64,000 nucleotides of DNA from Stenopsyche tienmushanensis (taxonomy: Eukaryota > Arthropoda > Insecta > Trichoptera > Stenopsychidae), in assembly GCA_008973525.1 (NCBI GenBank), contig WACJ01000251.1:372001-436000 (forward strand), read 5' to 3'. Positions 1-10,340 of the stretch are shown one piece after another (the first letter of the stretch is position 1; every line of letters begins with the position of its first letter). The notes under the pieces were generated by a model. It made no database searches. It was not told where the DNA came from and saw only the letters and a program-made list of their open reading frames with translations. A program made the translations under genes and the position numbers.

Positions 1-3000
1 TAGATAACATTGCCAATATTGTCCATTTGAAAAAATATTCATTTCATTTTGAAACATAAGTATTAACTTTTTGAAAAAAGATTTTGCAATGTTTGATAAA
101 AATAACCATGTTTTTAAAAGTAATAGATCTAAAATATTATAGAGAAATAATTTTTAAAATAGGATAATAACAAGATAATTTAGATGTAACTAAATATTTT
201 ACACAGATTGATAAAATTTTATGGTCAATATTCCAATTCATATCAAAAAAAATCATTTATAATACATTAAAAGATTTATATAAGGGTTTTACTCTCTTTG
301 TACGCGGAAGTATATGTGTAATTAAAAAACTTTCATCTTTCTCATTCGGAAAAAAGCCCAAGTTTCTTCTTTGTTTGACATAAAACATTTCGGACAACTT
401 GTGTGCCAACAGCGTTTATATAGTGCGGAAAAAGGATATCCACAGTATATAATGTGCTATTTAATTACAAATTTAATTTTATTAATTAATTCTATTACTT
501 CGGTACGATTAAGGGTTTTATATGACTAATTACGAAAAACATCCCTCTCAGCTGGCGAAGTGGTGAGGGTATTGCTAATGGAAAAGTTTCCGATATTGTT
601 AGTTGATCATGCTAACGTAGCTGGAAACTACGTCGAGTAAGCTCATTTTTTTAGCTCCCATCTAACTAACTTATCTCAACTCTTTGAGAGACAAAAAAAA
701 CATTCACTATATTAATGAGAGTATATTGATAGTGTAAATATTCGATAGTATCGCTGAATTGGAAAAATGGTTTTAATATGTCGTTACTAAGGGTAAAATG
801 GTCACTTTTATATCACAAAAATTGTTAATTATAATTTAATAATTGACAACTTTATAATGGAAATCTTGGTAAGATAATATTTATTATTTTATATGGGCGA
901 CATAATTAAATTTGGATAATATTATTTGAATAGGAATATGAATCTATGAATGAATAGCAAAGTCATTGTTATTTTTAAATAATATCTGAATTATTATTGC
1001 TAATCGGTCACTCTAATGCGAGCCTACCCAACCTTTCTTAATCATCTGAAGGACCTTCTATTAATCACCCAGGGTTTTTTGGTTTAAGCTTAAGTCAAGA
1101 TGATCGATCGGAAAATAAATCTACGTGATGGAAATTGAAGTAGCCCTTATAAGAAAGAGTTATTAGATATTATATAATATTCAGCATTTGATCAAGGCCT
1201 GGAATGTGTATCATGCATTTTTCCAGTGTATAAATTTAATCATCTAAGTTATTCTCAAGAATTCTCCCTTTAACTCTTGCCTATAAATACCCATTACCTA
1301 ATTTCATATGCCTTCGGCCGAAATTCACAAACACGCAAAGTATAATTGGATATTGGGTCTCGAGGGCTTTTTTTGGCTATCACTTTCTATTAAAATATCA
1401 AACAACAACACAACTAAAAAATTCAAATATAAACTAGAATACCAATTGAATGATGGTTATCGAATTGTATAGCCATTGGCAAGATGATAATATCATCTCT
1501 AATGTAAAAAATGAGACTCGTGATACAACGTTTCCATGACATGTGAGCATCATCCAGCTCGTCAATGTATTAAATCACCTAATTTTGTATGATAAATAGT
1601 TAATTTTGTACAAAATCACCCAAAAATATCCAAATCTGATTTGAGGAAAGCAGCTTGTGATTATTAAAAATGTAAATGAAAAAAAGCAATGATTTATATT
1701 GATAAAAATTGCACATTTTTTGTGATGATCAACCAAAATGAATTGTTAAAAATTAAATTTACAGATATTTCATACAATAAAAAGAACCATATAAAAATCA
1801 CATACAAATTATAATAATATACAATGTGATTTAATCAAAACTTTATCAGAATCAAATCATTTTTATACATATTGTGATGATCTTTTAGAATCATTTGAAT
1901 TTTGAAGTTACTTCAATTCCACCTTGCTTTCATACCTCCTTTAATTAAGTATTCAAATGTGAATATTCAGAAACTACAAACTCATATGTATCTGCTTCTT
2001 CTGAGTCTGCTTAATGTTTGCACTAGTCAAAGGATATTTCCCGGCACATAAATTTTATATCAGATGATTCACTGTTTGTCGTTTATTTTCCTCGCCAGCA
2101 GATTCAAAAATACCATTAACATTTCCGATTTTAATAAATATTAACTGAAATATCCATCAGCTTGTATTGATGAGCATCGATAATAATTTAATCTATAATT
2201 AATATAGTAAATGCTTTTCAGAAAATCGCATGAAAGGGGCAATGAAATTCTTAATAAATTAGAAAGGAATATTTATGATTTTACAAAAACGAGGATGGAT
2301 TAACTAAAGCGTATTTTTTAAATGAATGTCATGACATTATTGTTAATTTTATTAAAACAAATAAATATGTCCAAAAACGAAAGGAATAAAATATTAGCTC
2401 GCAGACGAAATCTTTAATAGAATTTAAAAAAAAAACAGGTCGACCGAAAGTCTTGGCCGTGGGTAAACGTGTTCATCCTTCTTTATGAAGGCTTTTAAGG
2501 CGGGAAGCATCCCAAAGTATTTACACCCCCAAAATTTATAAGTTTTGCTTGATTTTAAGACATTCCCACAACAAATATTAGAGAAAGCATAGAGCGTTAA
2601 GGAGAGTCTTCGATAAAAATAGAAACGTATTTTGTAAAGCCACATATATACAACGCGTGAATTTTTCAATAGATACGACTTCATCATCTTATTCTGTCTA
2701 AGAATTTGAAATTGAAAAATTAATAATACGTCCTAAACTAGAATTGCACAATATTTATTACCTTTTAAAGTCAGGCAACCTGCAAAAAAAAAGCCTCAAA
2801 CTTATTTTTATCAATTACTCCATTTGAACAGAATGCCCTACTTCGAAATAAAAAATCCAGGCTTCCGCTTGTCTTACAACGTCAAATATTTTTTCATAAA
2901 TTCGCGTCATATTTTACTGGAAATTGCGAGAAACAATAACGTACACGGCACAAAAAGAAACTAAAGCATTTAACTTTTTACGTGAATAGTCCCGTAAAAA

Positions 3001-4878
3001 AGTACAGCGTTCCGCTCGTCGCCTTCGCAAAAGTGGATACTTTGTTGCGATAAAGAGAACATTCGCCGTGCTGTACAGCCTATTTATGGTTGAATTAGTA
3101 TTGAAAGGCAAACTGTGTATACAAAAAAGCGAAACCTTCAGCAGAATTTTATCTCAAATCTTATGACGTCAGAGCGCTCGGATGCTGGAACTATTTATTT
3201 CTTAGGCATCACGCTATCAAAGATGAATGTAATTCGATCCCGATTTTATTTTTCAGCCAAATGAGCTCCTTTTGTACATTAAAATTTACAATTTCTGAAT
3301 ACAAACAGGCCGATTTGTTCCTTCGACGGATAATCGATCAATCGTCGTTAAAAGAAAAATTCACGGAAAAGACTTGGTGCTTATAATATCGGAGCATATT
3401 GACTGATGATTTCTGACGAAATGTGTGCTCAAATAGCAGGGTGTTATATTATACAATGGATGATACAAACAATGCATACTAACGTCTAAAAATAATTATA
3501 ACGACACAAATTTCAATGAAAAGCATGATTAGTTTTATTTATAGAGAATATATTTATATGAAATGCTTTAAATATATTTAATATAATCAACGGTATTGCT
3601 TATCATAATATTTTATAAATGTAATTTCGTTCATAAATAACACTATAAAACATATTAGAATTATTTACAATAAGGGTTTTGTTCTTCGTATAGATTTTCT
3701 AGCAAGAGTAGCTTTGTGTTAAATTGAGATTTATCACTATCAACGTGGCCTTTGGTTTTCATTGATATATGAAGATATGAAATGTCTTTTTTCTCTCTCT
3801 CTTTAATACTAAGAAAAATCACCGGCTATTTGTAGCATTACTTGAAATAAAGACACGCAACATTCTATTGTTGTAGGCGATGTAGCATTACATTCACAAT
3901 TGATGATAATAAAAATGAGCACATTCTGCATAAGCACGGGGGAAAGTACTAATGAATGACCTGGTTTTGTTCTTTCGAAGAAACTTCAAGAACGAATAAA
4001 ATTATATAGAAGGGTCGATCGATAAAATAGTTCTTGAAAAATCAATATTGCGAAACAACACCGCGGCGCTCGGATTTAATAAAAGCTCGGAAAATTTAAC
4101 ACAATGCACGAGGGCGTCATCGGTATAGAGAATATAAGAGATAATCATCTATTAATGCCCTAAAACCATTTTGACAAATTAAATTATGTCAATAATATTC
4201 ATATATTTATTCGCTAATCTTGTAGAATAATATGAACTAATTTACTTACAAATATAAATATAGAAGTAATTTGTATAATATTTTTTTTATAAATTGCCAA
4301 GATATATAAAAACTCTTATGTTTTCGTGGGAACGCTAGGAAATAAAAATTAGTTACATCTGGATATAAAGTGAACTGCGGCTATCCATAATTAAGATGTA
4401 TAATGTACAATTGAATAACATGTACCTTTTTATTTAGATAGACATCTGCGTTTCAAACAAAAAAAATAACCACTGAACGTTTCAGTATCAAGAAAGCTTT
4501 AAAAAAATTATATATTTTACCAATAAGTGACATTTACTTTAAAAAAAATAGGTAGTTGTGATGTTTATATACGAATATTACTTCAAACTATGTATGTAAG
4601 ACATTAATTTGAGGCAATATATGTGTCATATGTATCTATAGAACATACTAAGCAACTCCTTACCGCAAACATTGCTAAGGACCGATGCGGTTGAGTTGTT
4701 AAGCTACATCAGTTCAATCCTAATTAACTTAATACTGTTAATACAAAACCATCAACAATTTGATTTCGGGTCTTTGTAAGCAGTGAAGGGAGGGGAAGGG
4801 ATAAAAGTGCTTATAAAAATAATTAAGATGTTCAAATTTGCAGCAGCAATTTGAGTGCAAGCGAATTCATTGTAAGTA
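1..4878. other. AT-rich region, no gene recognised
   Basis: I see no coding region, RNA gene or bounded mobile element here. Open frames are at most 87 codons, low in complexity and rich in F/Y/K/I/N, as expected from AT-rich DNA read at random. Local features are a few A or T homopolymers and a short CT-rich tract near 3,790. It could be intergenic or a large intron; the sequence does not say which. Confidence 0.6.
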
Positions 4879-5741
4879 CGAGACACATATCCCGAAAGTA
4901 AGTGTACTAAATTTTTATATTTTTTTAAAAAAGCGTATTTAAAAAAAAAATACACGATGCTATTGATAAACTTGTTAACTATTTTTTCACATAAACGCCA
5001 TCCCGTTCAATGCATCTGGGAAGCCGTGGCATAAGCGTCATTATGCCCTCCTCGAAGAACTATCCTGTCAGCTCCTTCTCGCACTCTAGAACCTCTTTAT
5101 GTATCTGCCCGTCGGTAAAAAATTAAATATTTCCAAGTGTTCTTTCAGAGAAGGGAAACGATGATAATCTGAAGGTGCCAGTCAGGGGAATACATAGGGT
5201 GGTAACATCCCAACTAAATAAGTCCCAAGGGTGACTTGGTGGCTGTGTAAGAACGGGCGTTGTCGTGCAACAAGCACACTCCTCTGGTTAGCATACCCTT
5301 CCTTATATTTTGAATGCTTCTTTTGAGCTTTTTAGGGTCTCATAATATTGTTGTGCCTTGATGTGGCCTGTGGCAGAAATTCGACCAAAGTGATGCCTTT
5401 TCGGTCCGAAAATACTGAGGCTATGATTTTTTTGGCAGATAGGGAATTGGTGTGACACCACTGTGACGATAGTCTTTTTGCCTCAGATATGTAATGAGTC
5501 ACCCAGCTCAGAAAATCCTCATTTTCCAATCGCACAAGAAACTCTTGGTCGCTATTGACCCGCTCGCACTTGGCGGGATTTCCTATCGATATATCTCACG
5601 CAACTGGACACTACAACGTATTCCTGCTATGCTCGCTTTGTCAGGAGATTCTCCTCTATCACTCAGTATGGTCAACCCATAAAGAACAAAAAATCGCAGC
5701 CCGTTATTGTCACAGTACACTTACTTTCGGGATATGCCTCA
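4879..5741 (-). mobile_element. mariner element with complete ends, internally shortened (copy 1)
   Basis: Terminal inverted repeats of about 28 bp bound the element; both carry the core ATCCCGAAAGTAAGTGTACT. Each end is flanked by TA (4,877-4,878 and 5,742-5,743), the usual mariner target duplication. At about 0.86 kb it is shorter than the ~1.3 kb normal for mariner. Coding sense is on the minus strand. The terminal repeats match those of the element at 41,981-42,900, so the two belong to one subfamily. It is non-autonomous as it stands. Confidence 0.9.
4979..5600 (-). pseudogene. mariner transposase remnant (inside copy 1)
   Basis: Minus-strand translation gives mariner transposase signatures in order across several frames: WVTHYISEAKR, SSQWCHTNS, GITLVEFLPQ, the second catalytic aspartate in HDNARS, the third in LAPSDYHRF (mariner D34D type), and a C-terminus resembling RCIERDGVYVKK before a stop at 4,979-4,981. 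The segment that should hold the first catalytic aspartate (normally a TGDE-type motif just before W-V) is absent: the frame passes straight from EDFLS to WVTHY. Most of the N-terminal DNA-binding half is also missing. The longest uninterrupted piece is 5,332-5,535. The protein cannot be active. Confidence 0.85.
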
Positions 5742-5862
5742 TAAATAAAACGGCAGTCTATTGATTGGCAGTTGTTGCCGATAATTATTTTTGAGATTGT
5801 AAATGTTAAATACAAGACTACAAGACTAAAACTATGCTGTACCTGCTTATAATTATGATTAT

Positions 5863-5912
5863 ATGTACTAATTGATTTTAAACTATTTGTAGACTAAAAT
5901 CAATTAGTACAT
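5863..5912. repeat. 18-bp perfect inverted repeat (hairpin)
   Basis: The arms 5,863-5,880 and 5,895-5,912 are exact reverse complements (core TGTACTAATTGATTTTA) separated by 14 bases. The loop motif AACTATTTGTAGAC recurs with one change just downstream, near 5,918-5,931, so the hairpin may come from a small local duplication plus inversion. No gene or transposon end lies beside it. Function unknown. Confidence 0.75.
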
Positions 5913-6009
5913 TATTAAAACTATTTATAGACAAAAGTATAGGTGTTTACATTATGATTTAATGCCGATATGTACAATTATTCATGTTCCGAAAGTTGTT
6001 AATAATGTC

Positions 6010-6112
6010 CGCAGCGTTGAAAGCTTGATAGACTGTAACTTTCCTGATTTACATTGACTGAAACAAAAATTAGGTTTGTAGAAATGGGTGCAAAATTTTG
6101 ATCGTTACTGAC
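6010..6112 (+). repeat. interspersed repeat, copy 1 (inverted partner at 8.9 kb)
   Basis: About 100 bp here matches the reverse complement of 8,855-8,965. Shared blocks include GCGTTGAAAG-like, GACTG(C/A)AACAAAAA-like and TTTGTAGAAATGGGTGCAAA, with scattered mismatches. The two copies face each other about 2.75 kb apart. They could be two insertions of one repeat or the ends of one larger element; I saw no transposase between them. Confidence 0.65.
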
Positions 6113-8354
6113 TCAATAACTGATTGAATCACACCTGCGAAAAATAGAACAATCATATTTTTACATATGCTTCTTACAGCTTGTAAATACGTTAAATATA
6201 ACAGAGTAGCAGTTCACAACAGGCGTAAATAGGACTGTCTCTAGTTTTGTCTCTAACACTTGTTCTGGTGAACAACTTATTTATTATTTCATCACATCAC
6301 AACAATAATAAAACGTTCCCTTAAGTATTTAATCAATTAACATCTACTAATTATAGTTTGATTTTACAATAGGTTACATGAAACATTATGTTTTATTTCG
6401 TGCAAATCAAATAAAAAATAGTATAATTTAGTTGATATGCTGGAATGTGGACTATTTGAAAAAAATCATTCTACGAAATGGAATATTTTAAAACCTAAGT
6501 AACAACCGTGTATCCAATCACTCCCGGGCTTGTGTACTTATTAATACAACTTCCAAATATTTCCGCGTTAGTTCCATCGCAAATTCGAGCGCAGTACATA
6601 TTTCGCTAACGCGAAAATTAATATGGATGCCCATCCCCTACTGTGATCCAAATGCGAAATGGGTTTTTAGATCACCGACAGTAGATAAGTGCGCCTCGCA
6701 AATATTGCGTGATGTAAAATCATTATGTCGGTGGTGTCATCGTAAAATATCAAGGCATTACCTTTTTCGACACTGTCGCCATTAAATCTTCATTTATAGT
6801 TTCCCAAAAAGACTTCACTAAACACCATTGGTTCGTTGATTATTGTAGTATGCGAATGATTACGTAAAATCATAACCATTTTTGGGAATATTTTGCGCAT
6901 ACAACAAATTATGATACATCTAATAAAATATAATTTAACATCTTTGCAAAAAATATAAATTAATAGGAAAATTTTGTCGTAAAGACAACAGCAAGTCGAC
7001 AATATTGACTTATATACACCATATATTATACAAATGCTTCGCTTCATTCAATTTCCATCAAGGTCGGCTGCACAAATCGAATCTTACAAACGCGTTAAAA
7101 AATTTATGTCTACAGTCATATACAACTTAAAAACTCCAATATATTGAAAGCAACGTAAATGTATAAATCATGTTTTATTGAACCATCAACAGCTAATAGC
7201 TAATATCAAATTATAAATACACTTAAATGCAACTTAATGATGTGATAAGTTCAATTATCATAGTTAAAATCTCAATCGAAACTATTCTAAAATCACTATT
7301 GAATTCAAACTTATATATGAATAAGACAGAATCGTCTTATATTATATATGAATAAGATACGCTGCCTCTACTCTGTGTATGTGTGTTTATATGTAGCATA
7401 AAGGAAGCACTACATCAATAGCAAGCCTTTTTTATTATATATTACACAAATACAGTTTCATCTTTTAGCTAACAATTTCCATTAAAAAATTAAAAATGCA
7501 TTGGCATCAATCAAGTTTTCCTAGTACCTAAAAATTTTCACTTATACTAAACGAAAACTTCGTCCCTCGCCTCGTTTGGATTATATTATGCATCTTTCAT
7601 AAATTGATCTTTTATTGTAGCGCGTTTAAATATTCGTATACGTGTGAATAATTTTAGCAATCAAAATTAATAAACTCATTTATAGATCTACCTATTTTTT
7701 TATCATCTCATATGGCCTGTTCTACATATTTTTCTATTCAATTCAATCAAGCGCATTCAAAATGTGGAATCTGGATTAAACGAAAATCTGTATGACTATA
7801 GACAAATCAAATTAATTGTAAAAATGTTTATTTTTAAAATAATCAACTCATACACATTTTTAATATTTTAAATTGAACTAGATGATTTTGTTATTACTTA
7901 TTACTATATTTTAATTTTTCAATAAGATTGTTTTTTTAATTTTTTATCATCTATCATGAATTTAAAAAAAAGACGGGAGTAAGCGTATTTGTACACAGTG
8001 TAGTCAAGACGATCCGATTGCATCTTTAATTAGCGCTTTTTTTATCGAAAGAGAAATCTTTGTTCGTATCTCCCTTTTATTCCTTCTTTTAATTGTTTTT
8101 CACTTCCGAGAAGCGATTTACGGTTTCTTCAAGGAGAACGATTACAGATCCTGCCATTGAACAGATAACTTCAAGACTTTCTTTTTATTTTACAAACAAG
8201 AGATTAAAATTTAAGAATTAAGTGTGTGTTTTATTTTTATGTCTTCTATTTAATATTCATGGTGACGCATACATCTATAATATTTTTATAATTAGTGGAT
8301 TATCATAACAGTCAATAAATTGAGGATAATTCGTCTATCTGACTAAGATTTTGA
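6113..8354. other. AT-rich region, no gene recognised
   Basis: No coding or mobile feature could be supported. The single minus-strand frame at 6,790-7,047 is Cys/Ile/Phe-rich and looks like chance. The segment lies between the two inverted copies of the ~100-bp repeat, so it could be the interior of a decayed element. Confidence 0.5.
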
Positions 8355-8359
8355 CAAAT

Positions 8360-8482
8360 TTAATATGAGCCGCTTCCCCCAATGTAATATCCGCCTAGAG
8401 CGCCAAATAACAATACGAAAAGCCAAGTGCTGAATAAAAAATACAGGTGGAACATTTTTGGCCTTTCCAAAAGAGGTTCCAT
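8360..8482 (-). CDS. possible 40-codon small ORF, one hydrophobic segment (unrecognised)
   Basis: On the minus strand an ATG at 8,482-8,480 opens 40 codons to a TAA at 8,362-8,360. The predicted peptide has a charged start (MEPLLERPKM), then a hydrophobic stretch from about residue 11 to 35 (including WLFVLLFGALGGYYIGG) and a Gly/Ser tail, as in a single-pass small membrane protein. The same frame is open for about 20 codons upstream of the ATG. The patch 8,360-8,560 is visibly less AT-rich than its surroundings, which is the main reason to list it. I do not recognise the family. A different frame over the same DNA (8,395-8,580) is also open, so this may equally be part of an unclassified repeat. 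Confidence 0.25.
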   Translation of the reverse strand: MEPLLERPKMFHLYFLFSTWLFVLLFGALGGYYIGGSGSY

Positions 8483-8854
8483 GGGGTGGGTGTGAGAGGA
8501 GCAAAAAGGCCGCGTTGAAATGCGCCCCTTAAAAAATGACCTTTAGCGTCCCAGTCGACCAAAATGATAAATCGACTCAATGACTCGTAAAATAGCAGAC
8601 TACTTTTCTTGGCGTTATTAGAGAGAATTTGTGAAAATTAGGCAAACCATCGCATACCATGCATTTTCAATGGTTTTCAAAATATCTTAATAGAACATAA
8701 TAGCTTAATGAAGATATGACCATCAATCAATAACAAGAACAAGAAGATTTTTTTGATGTTTTGAAAATTATTTGAAAAATGTATTAAAAAAATTATTACT
8801 GCTTGTAAGTACTAATATTGCAAAAATCCAACGTAATAGTACTAAAGGCAGCGA

Positions 8855-8965
8855 TCGAAATTTTGCACCCATTTCTACAAAACTATTTTTTGTTGCAGTC
8901 AGTGTTTATATAATCAAAAAAGTTCCGGTCTACAAAGTTTTCAACGTTGCTTTCAAATTTTTGAA
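8855..8965 (-). repeat. interspersed repeat, copy 2 (inverted partner at 6.0 kb)
   Basis: This is the reverse-complement match of 6,010-6,112, described there. A 79-codon plus-strand frame across it (8,772-9,011) crosses the repeat boundary and is not supported as a gene. Confidence 0.65.
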
Positions 8966-9516
8966 ACCTGTAAATAAATATTATATAAATGTTTTAGACC
9001 TACAATATTGAAACGATGGTCTTTATTATGGCAAAGATGGAAACTTTTTTAGGGGAACAAATCAGCCTTGTTGATATAAGTAAATAAAGTTATTTTTTTA
9101 AATACGTTACCTGGTTGGTAGACTCTTAAGAGTTACACTTTTGACGCGGTAGACCATCATTATCCTTTATTTTTAAGTATCCTTGATCACTTTAAAAAAA
9201 AAACAGTCTTGTCTAAGTTTTGTCTTCATATAATAAGAACTTCACTTTGCAACGTTAACAGCATTGTCTTACGTTGTTTTCTATATCGCTTTGAAATTTT
9301 CAAACTGAGAGGGTCAACCTGAAATAGGAAAGCACTAAGTCTCGAATTCGCTCGAGTAAGTTGCACGTGGACGTGGAGACACCCTCAGTTAGTATAGGAG
9401 TGAATCCGAGATGCACTTAAGCATCACATATGTCTCCATCCTAGCCTGGCAACGCCTTAGCGAGGAATGGAGGGACTGGACTCTTTGCACTCCAGAAATC
9501 AAAAAGGTCGTCTAGA

Positions 9517-9564
9517 GTAGTTTTCCACTGTCTTCAGAAGACTGTCTGAAGACAGTGGAAACTA
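9517..9564. repeat. ~20-bp hairpin inside the non-LTR/SINE-like repeat
   Basis: The left arm (TTTCCACTGTCTTCAG) is the exact reverse complement of the right arm (CTGAAGACAGTGGAAA), with loop AAGACTGT. The pairing extends outward through GTAG/CTAC with one unpaired T. The related copy at 49 kb has CTAGAGTAGTTTTTC in the same context but not this hairpin, so the hairpin looks specific to this copy. Confidence 0.8.
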
Positions 9565-9678
9565 CTCAGTCTTTATAAACCTCCCACACTCCCTATCGAG
9601 ACGGTCGCGAAAGCGTTCGTCAATATGTTCATTCAGGATACCCGCTGGGTGAGCGTTCGAAATGAAATTCAGTGTTAA

Positions 9679-10222
9679 CCTGTATGGGAGTACTATCGGA
9701 AATATCCGTTTTGACCTTCACTATTCAGAAAGAGCACTCTTGTGCATTGAAGCTCCGAGGTGGACAGAGACAGAGAGAACTTAGCGCAGTTTGGGAGACT
9801 GAGACGGAGAGCTTCTTCATATGCATCGCATGATTGTATAGATCGTTAAGCCCAAATTTATCGACTTATAATGATTTCGATTTCAAATGTGTTATTTGTT
9901 TACGCAAAGAAATGACCGAATATTGTGTGTTATCGAGAGTGTTTGTTTATTAACTGCTTGCCGTTCTTCGCTGCGTGTTGAATGAGTCTTTGTTCAATTA
10001 TCATTTCCTTCTAAAGGAGGAGCAAATTAATCGATTTTTTGTGCATTGTTTATGTAAAGAAAGGAAGTGCTCTTGTATGTATGTAATGTTGATTTACAAT
10101 TGACTCTGCCTCGAATTGAAGATTGTCTTACGCTGATTAGGAGCTGACAGAAAGTAATCGGTGTAAAACGATTATGACAACAACGACTTCATCGACTTTA
10201 AATTTGCTCACTAACGAAAAGG
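9679..10222. mobile_element. TTAA-flanked piggyBac-like element, long form (family copy A)
   Basis: Flanked by TTAA at 9,675-9,678 and 10,223-10,226. It shares long blocks with 13,307-13,650, 17,663-18,625, 23,280-23,609, 38,668-38,804 and 39,497-39,830: a CCAGTGATTCAGAAAG-like block (here decayed), GATTGTATAGATCGTTAA, AAATTTATCGACT, ATGACCGAATATTGTGTG and GTGTTTATTTATT-like motifs, and a right end resembling TTTGCTCACTxxxxAAAAGG. TTAA flanks with CCT/CCC-type ends point to a piggyBac-like non-autonomous element. It holds no credible ORF. It sits inside the non-LTR/SINE-like repeat, so it is the younger insertion. Confidence 0.65.
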
Positions 10223-10340
10223 TTAATACTATCTTCAATATCGAGCGAATGAGGAGGTGAATGTATGATACAGACGAGATGGATGTAACCCCTTCCTGTG
10301 AAAGGATATTGGAGAGGCCGTTGATGATGATAATAATTAT

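Larger units (their letters stand above)
9305..10340 (+). mobile_element. non-LTR/SINE-like repeat (copy 1), split by a TTAA element
   Basis: Segments 9,305-9,674 and 10,227-10,340 together correspond to the reverse complement of 49,414-49,800. Shared blocks include GGTCAACCTGAAATAGGAAA, TCTCGAATTCGC, a CTAGAGTAGTTTT block and GGATATTG-AGA-GCC, followed by a TGA/GAT-rich simple tail (10,319-10,337). A short 3' tail of simple repeats is typical of non-LTR retrotransposons and the SINEs they mobilise. No reverse transcriptase frame is present, and no clear target duplication was found. The piece between 9,679 and 10,222 is a separate TTAA-flanked insertion. Confidence 0.6.

Noticed and set aside
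4640..4740. GTTCAATCC-like box near 4,710 as part of a tRNA
   Set aside because: No acceptor stem, D-arm or anticodon arm could be folded around it.
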